Positions 1 to 6,451 of a stretch of DNA of 14,452 nucleotides are shown in pieces. Made by a program: the position numbers and the translations under genes. The stretch covers positions 1 through 14,452 of the forward strand of contig WTBX01000177.1 of assembly GCA_013138855.1 (NCBI GenBank), given 5' to 3'. Within the stretch, counting starts at the first letter, position 1. The number at the start of each line of letters is the position of its first letter. The notes below the pieces were generated by a model. The model was not told the DNA's origin. It did not search any database and saw nothing but the letters and a program-made list of their open reading frames with translations. The stretch is from Methylococcaceae bacterium (lineage in GTDB: Bacteria; Pseudomonadota; Gammaproteobacteria; Methylococcales; Methylomonadaceae).

Positions 1-80
1 TTTATAAGTTTTACTAAGTTAGCTGATATAGTTTCGTAAGTTATTAAAACCGTATTCCTAAATATTAATATGAGTGTGGG

Positions 81-131
81 GACTGGCAGCAAACCAAAGG
101 GCTTTGCCCTTCAGCTTGCCGCCAGTCTTTT
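81..131 (+). terminator. Composite hairpin terminator of a gene left of the window
   Basis: Arms 81-92 (GACTGGCAGCAA) and 116-127 (TTGCCGCCAGTC) pair over 12 positions with one A/C mismatch. The loop holds a second perfect 6-bp hairpin, AAGGGC-TTT-GCCCTT (97-111). Four T follow at 128-131. This has the form of an intrinsic terminator read rightward, presumably for a plus-strand gene that ends before the window. The nested hairpin is larger than a terminator needs, so it may also be a dispersed repeat. Nothing else is recognisable in positions 1-80 or 132-220. Confidence 0.55.
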
Positions 132-220
132 AATCGTACAGATTGATATTTTTGCGTAACATCAGTTATTTATAAATTCTGATGGTTTCATTTTAAGTTG
201 GTGGTTGTGAGTTTGAATGC

Positions 221-259
221 AAAAAAAGACCCGACAAAATTTAAAATTCTGTCGGGTCT
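221..259 (-). terminator. Intrinsic terminator of ctpA
   Basis: Arms 228-242 and 244-258 are complementary over 15 positions with one G-U pair, and 227/259 add one more pair. The GC-rich base is GACCCGACA. Read on the minus strand, the stem is followed directly by seven T (221-227). It lies 18 bp past the ctpA stop codon, the classic position for a Rho-independent terminator ending this leftward gene group. Confidence 0.9.
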
Positions 260-276
260 GGTTTATCAGTAGTCTT

Positions 277-1590
277 TTATTTTTTTAGAATACTAATGCC
301 TTTCAATAAATTTAAAGCTTCATGTAAGGCATAATCACGCAGATCTAAACTATCTTTTTCATCCTTCTCTTCTGATGTCTTTTTATCCGCATTACCATTA
401 TCTAAATGACGCGATAAATCAGCTTCTTTAATCGGTTCAAACTTAGAGGCTTCTAAAGATTCTAATTTTACTTTTGCTAAAGGAATATCAGGTTCGATAC
501 CTTCGGCCTGAATAGAGCGACCTAATGGCGTATAGTAACGTGCTGTCGTTAATTTGACGGCTGCACCATTGCTCGTCGGTAAAATGGTTTGCACTGAACC
601 CTTGCCGAAAGATTTGTCACCCATAATGATTGCACGTTTATGATCTTGCAATGCACCTGCAACAATTTCAGAAGCGGATGCTGAACCTGCATTAATTAAG
701 ATGACTATAGGCTCATTATTCATAACATCGCCCGCTTGTGCATTAAAATTCATTTGTGAATTTTTGATGCGACCTTCGGTATAAACAATTAAGCCTTGCT
801 CTAAAAATGCATCGCTGACGTCAACCGCTGCTTGTAATACGCCACCTGGGTTATTTCTTAAATCTAAGACCAAGCCTTTTAGTTTTCCGTTATTTTCTTT
901 GACTAAATCATCAATAGCTTCAACTAAGCTAGGACCCGTTCTGGATTGAAAACTACTAATTCGGACATAGCCATAATCCTTGGCCAGTATTTTACTTTTA
1001 ACACTTTTAACTTTAATAATAGCGCGAGTAACGACTGCTTTTATTGGCGCGTCTGCCCCTTCTCTAATAATAGTTAGCGTAATGTCGCTACCTGGTTCTC
1101 CTCGCATAATTTTAACCGCATCGGTTAAAGACATGCCTTTTACGGGTTTCTCATCCAGTTTGACAATTAAATCACCTGCTTTAATTCCTGCGCGTTGTGC
1201 AGGGGTGTCATCAATGGGAGAGACGACTTTAACAAAGCCATTTTCCATAGTGACTTCTATCCCTAAACCACCAAATTGTCCGCTAGTGCCTTCTCTTAAT
1301 TCTTTATATTCTGCTATATCAAGATAAGATGAATGGGGGTCTAAACCCTCTAGCATTCCTCTAATGGCATCTTCTAATAGTTTTTTATCAGCAACAGGCT
1401 CTACATAATCATTTTTAATGCGCCCAAATATTTCTGTAAAGGCACGTAACTCTTCGTAGGGTAAGGCTGCTGGAGCTTCCTTGACAGGTAGCGGTTCGTT
1501 ACGCTCTGCAAGCACACTTCCTGAGGTTGCCACAAAAACACCTAGCGAAAAGCCTAGGGATAAAATCAACACGTTTTTCTTTTTAAGCAT
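277..1590 (-). CDS. ctpA: C-terminal processing peptidase (S41 family, CtpA)
   Basis: Periplasmic serine protease of the tail-specific/CtpA family. Such enzymes trim or degrade envelope proteins, including cell-wall hydrolases in Pseudomonas. Residues counted from the ATG at 1590 (437 aa): a hydrophobic signal or anchor near 6-27, an N-terminal helical region, a PDZ domain about 97-180 (with GLGIEV and AGIKAGD), then the S41 domain. The Ser/Lys dyad is visible as Ser305 in GSASASE and Lys330 in FGKGSVQT, 25 residues apart as in E. coli Prc. The C-terminus carries a charged, probably disordered tail. Length fits CtpA (about 430-450 aa). An in-frame TTG three codons upstream (1597-1599) is possible, but a GGAG at 1602-1605 is only 2 nt from it and 11 nt from the ATG, so the ATG is preferred. 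It follows envC after 335 bp and probably has its own promoter. Confidence 0.93.
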   Translation of the reverse strand: MLKKKNVLILSLGFSLGVFVATSGSVLAERNEPLPVKEAPAALPYEELRAFTEIFGRIKNDYVEPVADKKLLEDAIRGMLEGLDPHSSYLDIAEYKELREGTSGQFGGLGIEVTMENGFVKVVSPIDDTPAQRAGIKAGDLIVKLDEKPVKGMSLTDAVKIMRGEPGSDITLTIIREGADAPIKAVVTRAIIKVKSVKSKILAKDYGYVRISSFQSRTGPSLVEAIDDLVKENNGKLKGLVLDLRNNPGGVLQAAVDVSDAFLEQGLIVYTEGRIKNSQMNFNAQAGDVMNNEPIVILINAGSASASEIVAGALQDHKRAIIMGDKSFGKGSVQTILPTSNGAAVKLTTARYYTPLGRSIQAEGIEPDIPLAKVKLESLEASKFEPIKEADLSRHLDNGNADKKTSEEKDEKDSLDLRDYALHEALNLLKGISILKK

Positions 1591-1635
1591 ATGCTTCAAA
1601 ACTCCAAATACCTATTGTCCTAAAATTAATAGCAA

Positions 1636-1662
1636 ATATTATTTCTTGATTTAGAGTATCAA
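1636..1662 (-). promoter_or_regulatory. Candidate ctpA promoter
   Basis: On the minus strand TTGATA (1657-1662) and TAATAT (1636-1641) are separated by 15 bp, about 45 bp before the ctpA start. The spacer is short for sigma70 and the region is very AT-rich, so this is a plausible but weak call. An independent promoter would make sense because several hairpins separate ctpA from envC. Confidence 0.3.
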
Positions 1663-1693
1663 AAAAATAATTAGTTATTACAAATATATTTAA

Positions 1694-1761
1694 ATTTGCC
1701 ATAGAAATTAAAGAATGGCAAATATTTTATGAGCAATACAAAGTGTTATTTATTTGTATTG
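1694..1761 (-). terminator. Two tandem hairpins, possible envC terminators
   Basis: Two perfect 9-bp stems lie side by side. CAATACAAA/TTTGTATTG (1734-1742 and 1753-1761) has a 10-nt loop, and ATTTGCCAT/ATGGCAAAT (1694-1702 and 1715-1723) has a 12-nt loop. Flanks are AT-rich but lack a clean T run on the minus strand. They may end or attenuate transcription leaving envC. Alternatively they belong with the palindromic element immediately upstream in the reading direction. Confidence 0.35.
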
Positions 1762-1772
1762 CGGATTAACAT

Positions 1773-1922
1773 AGGAACGTGCATGAAATAACTTGAGCAA
1801 ACTTATTTAAAATAAATAAGTGGCTTTAGACCTCCGAGGTCTTGAAGACCTCGGAGGTCTGCTTCTCATCAAGTTTTAAATTATGAAAGAGAAGTTGATT
1901 AACTTATTTCGTGCATGTTCCT
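1773..1922. repeat. Nested palindromic (MITE-like) element
   Basis: A 150-bp gene-free segment is bounded by imperfect 22-bp inverted repeats, 1773-1794 and 1901-1922, matching at 19 of 22 positions; they begin AGGAAC and end GTTCCT. Inside lie an AT-rich dyad (1802-1820, CTTATTT/AAATAAG) and a perfect pair of 15-bp arms, AGACCTCCGAGGTCT (1828-1842) and its complement (1846-1860), around a 3-nt loop. Each of those arms is itself a 7-1-7 palindrome. No coding capacity is seen. The form suggests a non-autonomous mobile element or a dispersed palindromic repeat. ACAT occurs just outside both ends, but offset by one base on the right, so a target-site duplication is not convincing. Confidence 0.55.
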
Positions 1923-1934
1923 TACATGACAGAT

Positions 1935-3302
1935 TTAGACTTTACGACACCATCTAGCAGGGTTGACAGCTTTTCCTCTGCGTCTAACGCCGAAATAGAG
2001 TCCTGCTTTGCTGCGTCCGCCACTTTTTCCTACGGCAGCAATCACTGTGCCTGCTTTTACTTTGTCACCCACTTTTTTATAAAGACTTTGATTGAAGGCA
2101 TACAAAGTCATATAGCCTTTACCGTGGTCAATAATAACCAACAAACCATAGCCTCGCAACCAATCAGCAAAAACAATGCGTCCGTCCGAGACTGCGTGAA
2201 TGTCTGTGCCTTCATTAGATGAAATTAAAACACCGTCCCAGCGTGTATCGGAACGCTTGCTGCCAAACTTTTTAAGTATTTTCCCTTGTATTGGCCATGG
2301 GAGTTTACCTTTAAGTTTATAAAAAGGTAAACCTGTGCTGACATAAGCAGGGATTTTTTTTGACTTTTTAGGTTTACTAATTGAAGCAACTTGTAGCGGT
2401 TTTTTATTGGTTTTAGTTTTATTGATTTTTGCCGCCGTTGCCTTTGCGGTTTTTTCTTTAGCAATTTCAGCTTTAGCTAATCGCTTTTCAGCAGCACGTT
2501 TTTTAGCCAGTCGTTTTTCTGCGGCGCGTTTTTTAGCTAATCGTTTCTCTCTCGCACGTTGCTCTGCCGCTTCTTTTTTGCGAGCTTGCTTTTCTAAAAC
2601 AACAATTAAGTTGTGTAATTCTTTTTCATTATCTTCCAGTTGATTTAACTGTTTAGACTTTGAGCTAAAATCAGTATTCAATCTGGCAAGTAAAGTTTTG
2701 CGCTGTTCTTTCGTTTTTGCTAAGTCAACCTGTTGCGTTTTTCTTAGGCGCATGGCTTTTTTCAATAACTTGTTTTCCTGTTGTTTTTCTTGGGCTAGTT
2801 GCGCTAACACGTCAATATGATTTTTAATCTTAGCGAGCTTTTGCAAGCGTGCTTTGTTTAAATAATCATAATACATCATCATGCGACTGGCTAAAGCAGG
2901 GTCTTGCTGATTGAGTAATAGCTTTAACTTTTCTTTCTGTCCCATGATATAAGCGGCTTTAATTTGACCGCTTAATTCATGATTTTGTAACTTGAGATCT
3001 TTTTGACGTGATCTCATTTCTTTTTTAATTTCTTTTAATCGCCGCTGTTTTTTACCGATTTTTTGTTTTAAACCTTTGAGAGAACCTGCGGTTTTGCCAT
3101 ATTGTTTTTCAATATTGCGTAACTGCTTGTTGAGTAATTCTCGTTTGATTTGTATTTGTCGTATATTCTGGTTAATTTGCTTAATGTTGGTTTGCACCTT
3201 ATTAAGCTCTTTACCTTTTTTCGACGTATCGTTTGCAGCCCATGACGGAAAAATTCCGCTGCTAATGAAAAAAATGGCAACGATTAAAAAGAAACGCATC
3301 AT
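1935..3302 (-). CDS. envC: Murein hydrolase activator EnvC (degenerate LytM/M23)
   Basis: Periplasmic activator of the N-acetylmuramoyl-L-alanine amidases that split septal peptidoglycan. Domains (455 aa): signal peptide about 1-22 (ending PSWA), a long charged coiled coil about 28-250, a Lys/Ala-rich linker, and a LytM domain about 335-452. The LytM fold is recognisable by GTDIHAVSDGRIVFA, IIDHGKGYMTLYAFNQSL and GLYFGVRRRGKAVNP. Metal-binding histidines of active M23 peptidases are replaced (YAFN for YxHN, FGVR for HxH), as expected for a non-catalytic EnvC. Residues 252-281 are three near-exact copies of EKRLAKKRAA, encoded by three ~30-bp DNA repeats (about 2460-2549). The start lies 1 nt past the gpmI stop (TAA-A-ATG-ATG), implying translational coupling. 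The second Met (3299) is an alternative start. Confidence 0.92.
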   Translation of the reverse strand: MMRFFLIVAIFFISSGIFPSWAANDTSKKGKELNKVQTNIKQINQNIRQIQIKRELLNKQLRNIEKQYGKTAGSLKGLKQKIGKKQRRLKEIKKEMRSRQKDLKLQNHELSGQIKAAYIMGQKEKLKLLLNQQDPALASRMMMYYDYLNKARLQKLAKIKNHIDVLAQLAQEKQQENKLLKKAMRLRKTQQVDLAKTKEQRKTLLARLNTDFSSKSKQLNQLEDNEKELHNLIVVLEKQARKKEAAEQRAREKRLAKKRAAEKRLAKKRAAEKRLAKAEIAKEKTAKATAAKINKTKTNKKPLQVASISKPKKSKKIPAYVSTGLPFYKLKGKLPWPIQGKILKKFGSKRSDTRWDGVLISSNEGTDIHAVSDGRIVFADWLRGYGLLVIIDHGKGYMTLYAFNQSLYKKVGDKVKAGTVIAAVGKSGGRSKAGLYFGVRRRGKAVNPARWCRKV

Positions 3303-3303
3303 T

Positions 3304-4845
3304 TTAAGCAGTTAGTAATGAATGGCTAGTCATTTCTTTAGGTTGTTCGACCCCTAAAATGGCTAACATGGTCGGAGCTAAATCTGACAAGCTCCCTTCA
3401 TCTTTTAAACCCTGCTCACCGCCGATATAAAGAAGAGGAACGCGATTTGTCGTATGTGCAGTATGCACTTGTTCTGTTTCTTCATTGACCATGTATTCAA
3501 TATTACCGTGGTCAGCCGTAATTAACATTTGACCTTCGGCTTCTTTTAACGCTTCAACAATGCGTGCTAAACAGGTATCTATGGTTTCCACCGCCGTGAC
3601 GGCGGCATCCCATACGCCTGTATGCCCAACCATGTCACAGTTTGCATAGTTACAAATAATGACATCATGTTCACCGGATTTAAGCGCGTTGACTAAATGA
3701 TCGGTGGCTTCTGGTGCATTCATTTCAGGCTGCATATCATACGTTTTAACCTGTGGAGAGGGGACTAAAATACGGGTTTCACCTTCAAAAGGCTCATCAC
3801 GACCGCCATTTAAGAAAAAGGTAACGTGAGCGTATTTTTCTGTTTCTGCTAAACGTAATTGAGTTCTACCCGCTTTTGCTAAGGTTTCACCTAGGCCATT
3901 ATGTATATCTTTTGGTGGGTAAGCGATAGGGTAATTAAAATCTTCGTGATATTTAGTTAAGGTCGCAAAGTAACCTGTATGAGGTTCGCTGCCACGTTCA
4001 AAACCATCAAAATCGCTATCAGTTAACGCTCTTGATATTTCACGCGCACGGTCTGATCTAAAATTCATAAAGACAACCGAATCATCAGCGTCTAAAGCGA
4101 TAGCCGCAGCTTCATTACCTAAGATAGCGGTAGCTTGAACAAACTCATCAGTTTCATCACGTTGATAAGCGGCTTCTAAACCTTCCAATGCCGTTTTAGC
4201 GGTAAATGTTGACTCACCTTTAGCAATTAAATTATAAGCAGGTTGTACGCGTTCCCAGCGAGTATCTCTATCCATTGCATAAAATCGTCCTGTTATGGAG
4301 ACAATTTGTCCTGCGCCTAACTCTTTACATTTAGCTTCAATAAATTCAATTGAGCTTGCCGCGCTTTTAGGCGCAACATCACGTCCATCTAAAAAGGCAT
4401 GAAAATAAACTTTCTTTAAACCGCGTTTAACCGCAAGTTCAATCATTGCGGCAATATGCTCTTCGTGACTATGTACACCACCTACCGATAACAGACCTAA
4501 TATATGCAAAGCCTTATCGTTTTCTAAAGCCTTATCGACTGCGGTACATAACACTTCATTTTCAAAAAAACTGCCATCTTCAACAGCATTATTAATTTTA
4601 GGTAAATCTTGAAAGACAAAGCGACCGCTACCGATATGTATATGTCCGACTTCTGAGTTCCCCATTTGTCCTTCGGGTAATCCGACTAAAGAGCCAGAGC
4701 AGTCTAACAAAGTTTTAGGATTATTTTGTTGCAAATTATCCCAGCAAGGTGTTTTTGCAGCAGCAATTGCATTGTGATCTTGTTCTTCTCTATGTCCAAA
4801 GCCATCGAGAATTAATAAAACTAAAGGTTTAGGTCGTTTTAACAT
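3304..4845 (-). CDS. gpmI: 2,3-bisphosphoglycerate-independent phosphoglycerate mutase
   Basis: Cytoplasmic Mn-dependent enzyme interconverting 3- and 2-phosphoglycerate in glycolysis and gluconeogenesis, of the alkaline phosphatase superfamily. The 513-aa length is standard. Visible motifs are LLILDGFG (metal-binding Asp14), GQMGNSEVGH with the phosphate-accepting Ser64, FHAFLDGRDVAPKSA, ITGRFYAMDRDTRWER, NYANCDMVGHTG, TADHGN and VHTAHTTNRVPL, which supply the remaining metal and substrate ligands. It is first in the leftward gpmI-envC-(ctpA) group and divergent from the arsR-rhodanese-secB-gpsA series, an order known from E. coli and Pseudomonas. The start has only a weak AAGA-type ribosome site. 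I see no convincing promoter close to it. Confidence 0.97.
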   Translation of the reverse strand: MLKRPKPLVLLILDGFGHREEQDHNAIAAAKTPCWDNLQQNNPKTLLDCSGSLVGLPEGQMGNSEVGHIHIGSGRFVFQDLPKINNAVEDGSFFENEVLCTAVDKALENDKALHILGLLSVGGVHSHEEHIAAMIELAVKRGLKKVYFHAFLDGRDVAPKSAASSIEFIEAKCKELGAGQIVSITGRFYAMDRDTRWERVQPAYNLIAKGESTFTAKTALEGLEAAYQRDETDEFVQATAILGNEAAAIALDADDSVVFMNFRSDRAREISRALTDSDFDGFERGSEPHTGYFATLTKYHEDFNYPIAYPPKDIHNGLGETLAKAGRTQLRLAETEKYAHVTFFLNGGRDEPFEGETRILVPSPQVKTYDMQPEMNAPEATDHLVNALKSGEHDVIICNYANCDMVGHTGVWDAAVTAVETIDTCLARIVEALKEAEGQMLITADHGNIEYMVNEETEQVHTAHTTNRVPLLYIGGEQGLKDEGSLSDLAPTMLAILGVEQPKEMTSHSLLTA

Positions 4846-5022
4846 GTTGAATTTTCTTAGATTTTAATGGGTGCCTCTAGCATATTCGATTAAAGGCTGT
4901 TATTTAGTATGGATATTGTTAGCCTTTAAGTTTTTTTGTGAAAATATAAAGGCAAGTGTTGACAGCTCTTTTGTTTAATTACCTTAATTATTTGAAGGAT
5001 ATTAAGGAGCTACGCTTATATT

Positions 5023-5043
5023 TTAGCGATAATTTATCACTAA
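5023..5043. promoter_or_regulatory. Operator-like 21-bp inverted repeat
   Basis: TTAGCGATAA-T-TTATCACTAA is a 10-1-10 dyad with a single mismatched pair. A direct copy of its left half core (AGCGATA) follows at 5043-5049, and a perfect TATAAT is present on the minus strand at 5052-5057. The size and symmetry fit a homodimeric repressor site. It could serve the ArsR-family regulator encoded 560 bp away or control gpmI. Which protein binds is not shown by the sequence. Confidence 0.4.
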
Positions 5044-5156
5044 GCGATACTATTATAATATAGATAAGCCAAAGGTTGAGTATAGATTGTTTTTAAAATA
5101 GCTGAAATAATTATTGAGAATACGGTGAGATTGGTATATTAGAAAATACTTTACTT

Positions 5157-5175
5157 TGTAATGAGAATTGTTATT
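5157..5175. promoter_or_regulatory. Weak Fur-box-like sequence
   Basis: The 19 bases here match the classical Fur consensus at about 13 of 19 positions, with the core TAATGAGAAT followed by TTAT. In such AT-rich DNA, matches of this quality arise by chance, and no iron gene is adjacent. Confidence 0.15.
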
Positions 5176-5258
5176 ATTAGTAAAAGCATTAATGCCAAAG
5201 ATTTAAGTCTATTTGCTCTCATAAAACACCGTAAATATAACAATCTGTTAACAGAAAC

Positions 5259-5289
5259 TTGACGAAAGCCTATATATACCCTCTATAAT
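5259..5289 (+). promoter_or_regulatory. Sigma70-type promoter upstream of arsR
   Basis: TTGACG (5259-5264, five of six consensus bases) and a perfect TATAAT (5284-5289) are spaced by 19 bp, slightly long, and are followed by GC at the discriminator. Initiation would fall near 5296. The message to arsR would then have a leader of about 300 nt containing several hairpins, or a separate small RNA would be made. Confidence 0.55.
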
Positions 5290-5295
5290 GCTGTT

Positions 5296-5565
5296 TGCTT
5301 AAGCCTCGAAGGCTAAGTAACACCCTTTTTGCTGATTTAGAACGCTCCAGAAAATAAACTAATTGCGTAATTATTATATATTCACGGATGTTAAAACAAA
5401 GGTTGGGACTCATAAATTAAGTATTTTGAGCTGATGGATAAAAAGTTCAAATCTTTTTGTTTAGGGATGAGGTACAAAGCAAAAATAAGCTATTGTCTTT
5501 GATTTTTGCAGGTGTTTTTACTCGATATTTTAAAAACAAACAGTCGATAGACTGATTCGTTTTTG
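5296..5565 (+). ncRNA. Candidate structured leader or small RNA
   Basis: RNA from the promoter at 5259-5289 would carry a 5' hairpin (5298-5317, CTTA-GCCT paired with AGGCTAAG around CGA, one bulged A), an A/T hairpin near 5438-5455, a perfect 8-bp stem GCAAAAAT/ATTTTTGC (5479-5486 and 5502-5509), and a last stem (5532-5564) built of AAAAAC-CAGTC-GATA-GACTG-GTTTTT with an internal loop. The final hairpin ends in five T and could terminate a ~270-nt RNA just before arsR. No known family is recognised. It may simply be a long untranslated leader. Confidence 0.25.
5532..5564 (+). terminator. Hairpin ahead of arsR, possible attenuator or operator
   Basis: CAGTC (5541-5545) pairs with GACTG (5550-5554) around GATA, and AAAAAC (5532-5537) pairs with GTTTTT (5559-5564) across a small internal loop. 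The T-rich right arm gives a terminator-like shape in both directions. It lies 38 bp before the arsR start. The dyad could instead be an operator at an arsR-proximal promoter whose -10 would be TATTAT (5570-5575), although no -35 is evident. Confidence 0.35.
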
Positions 5566-5602
5566 AAGATATTATTTCCCCCATTTTAAGAGCCAACGAG
5601 TT

Positions 5603-5917
5603 ATGGATAATAACGAAAATCAAACGCTATATAATGATGCGGATATTACCCGCGCTGCCCGCTGTTTAAAAGCAATGTCTCACCCTTTACGTTTAAAAAT
5701 TCTTTGCGTACTTGGCAATAATGCCATTAGTGTGCAAGATATTGTTGAACAGGTTGGTACGAGCCAGAGCAATATTTCTCAGCATTTAGCTATTTTAAGA
5801 GAAAAAGATATACTAGGTTACAGAAAAGAAGCAAATCGCGTTTATTATTTCATTGATGATGAGCGAATGTTGCAATTAATACGCATGATGCGTGATGTTT
5901 TTTGTTCCCAGCATTAA
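5603..5917 (+). CDS. ArsR-family repressor of the BigR/SqrR/YgaV persulfide-sensing type
   Basis: A 104-aa winged helix-turn-helix repressor. The core is LSHP-like (MSHPLRLKIL, 25-34), with recognition helix TSQSNISQHLAIL (53-65) and a wing around YRKEANRVYYFI (73-84). There is no ELCVCD metal site, so it is not a classical ArsR/SmtB metal sensor. Cys35 (LKILCVLG) and Cys101 (VFCSQH) align with the two cysteines (about 42 and 108) of Xylella BigR and the equivalent pair in SqrR, which form a disulfide or polysulfide bridge with persulfides and release DNA. A third cysteine, Cys21, is extra. The next gene is a rhodanese, fitting sulfane-sulfur metabolism. The ATG has only a weak GAG two bases before it. 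Function is inferred from family resemblance and context. Confidence 0.82.
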   Translation: MDNNENQTLYNDADITRAARCLKAMSHPLRLKILCVLGNNAISVQDIVEQVGTSQSNISQHLAILREKDILGYRKEANRVYYFIDDERMLQLIRMMRDVFCSQH

Positions 5918-5946
5918 TTACTCCAACGCTTAAAAATAAAAAATCA

Positions 5947-6384
5947 ATGGAACAATATTTAGAATTTCTTATCAATCATTATTTGCTTACACTCGCTTTT
6001 ATTGTTGTTACTTATTTATTACTTAGAGATTTAATAGAAAATAGTTTCAGTAAATTTGAAGCTTTATCGCCATTATTGGCCGTGACTAAGATGAACAGCC
6101 ATCAAGTATTTATTCTTGATGTTAGAGAGACAGGTGAATATGTCAAAGGTCACATAGAAGAGGCCAAAAATATTCCCTTAGGAAATCTTGAAGAGCAAAT
6201 AGAAACCTTAGCTCCTTATAAAAATAAAGATGTTTTGGTAGTTTGTCAATCAGGTACTCGTACAGCAGCGGCTTGCAAAATATTAATTAAAGCAGAGTTT
6301 GAAAAATTGCTAACCCTTCAAGGTGGAATGCAGTCATGGGAAGATAATAAACTCCCCGTTAAAACAAGTAATAAAAATAAATAG
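5947..6384 (+). CDS. yibN: Membrane-anchored rhodanese, YibN-like
   Basis: A 145-aa protein from the ATG at 5947: one N-terminal transmembrane segment (about 10-30, HYLLTLAFIVVTYLLL), then a single rhodanese domain (about 38-138). The active loop CQSGTR (Cys100 to Arg105) is intact, and DVRETGEYVKGHI is the usual CDC25/rhodanese motif, so sulfur transfer is plausible. Size and topology match YibN, which sits next to gpmI and upstream of secB in gammaproteobacteria; E. coli YibN has been linked to the YidC insertase. An in-frame TTG at 5902 would overlap the arsR end and add 15 non-conserved residues, so I prefer the ATG, 29 nt after arsR. The upstream sequence lacks a strong ribosome site. 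Likely co-transcribed with arsR. Confidence 0.85.
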   Translation: MEQYLEFLINHYLLTLAFIVVTYLLLRDLIENSFSKFEALSPLLAVTKMNSHQVFILDVRETGEYVKGHIEEAKNIPLGNLEEQIETLAPYKNKDVLVVCQSGTRTAAACKILIKAEFEKLLTLQGGMQSWEDNKLPVKTSNKNK

Positions 6385-6395
6385 TTTTATTCGAG

Positions 6396-6416
6396 ATAAG
6401 CTCCCAAAAAGCTTAT
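6396..6416. repeat. Small hairpin between rhodanese gene and secB
   Basis: ATAAGCT (6396-6402) and AGCTTAT (6410-6416) form a 7-bp stem with a 7-nt loop, 12 bp after the rhodanese stop. No T run follows, so it is probably an mRNA processing or stabilising hairpin rather than a terminator. It occupies the gap where many relatives carry a glutaredoxin gene. Confidence 0.25.
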
Positions 6417-6451
6417 AACATTTCATTAACTCTTAGCACTTTACATATAAC

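Larger units (their letters stand above)
4846..5602. other. 757-bp gene-free divergent region between gpmI and arsR
   Basis: Unusually long for a compact genome. From left to right it holds an 8-bp hairpin followed by seven T on the plus strand (4891-4937), a 21-bp dyad (5023-5043), a weak Fur-like site (5157-5175), a sigma70-type promoter (5259-5289), and four hairpins between 5298 and 5564. Two tiny frames occur: 10 codons (5388-5420) and 22 codons (5434-5502). Neither has a good ribosome site and I do not call them genes. No tRNA or known RNA family is recognised. Confidence 0.6.

Noticed and set aside
980..1327. 115-codon open frame on the plus strand inside ctpA
   Set aside because: It lies antisense to well-conserved PDZ and S41 sequence, with low-complexity hydrophobic translation and no ribosome site; a shadow of the real gene.
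1769..1927. ACAT target-site duplication around the palindromic element
   Set aside because: The right copy is offset by one base and four bases is too short to trust in AT-rich DNA.
1911..2222. 103-codon plus-strand frame over the envC end and the edge of the palindromic element
   Set aside because: Antisense to the conserved LytM domain and without recognisable protein features.
2460..2549. Regular ~30-bp repeats suggesting a CRISPR array
   Set aside because: The units are adjacent without spacers and encode the EKRLAKKRAA linker of EnvC in frame.
4891..4937. 8-bp hairpin with seven T, looking like a plus-strand terminator
   Set aside because: No plus-strand gene precedes it, since gpmI runs leftward; the 22-nt loop makes a weak stem. 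Kept only as a note within the intergenic region.
5434..5502. 22-codon frame upstream of arsR as a small protein gene
   Set aside because: Only a weak GAG precedes the ATG and the frame overlaps hairpin sequence; not supportable without conservation.
5296..5565. tRNA, tmRNA or 6S RNA in the long intergenic region
   Set aside because: No cloverleaf, CCA end, tag-peptide frame or typical 6S central bubble could be recognised.
5902..5946. TTG start giving a 160-residue rhodanese
   Set aside because: It would overlap arsR and add a polar, non-conserved extension ahead of the membrane segment; the ATG at 5947 gives the usual YibN size.
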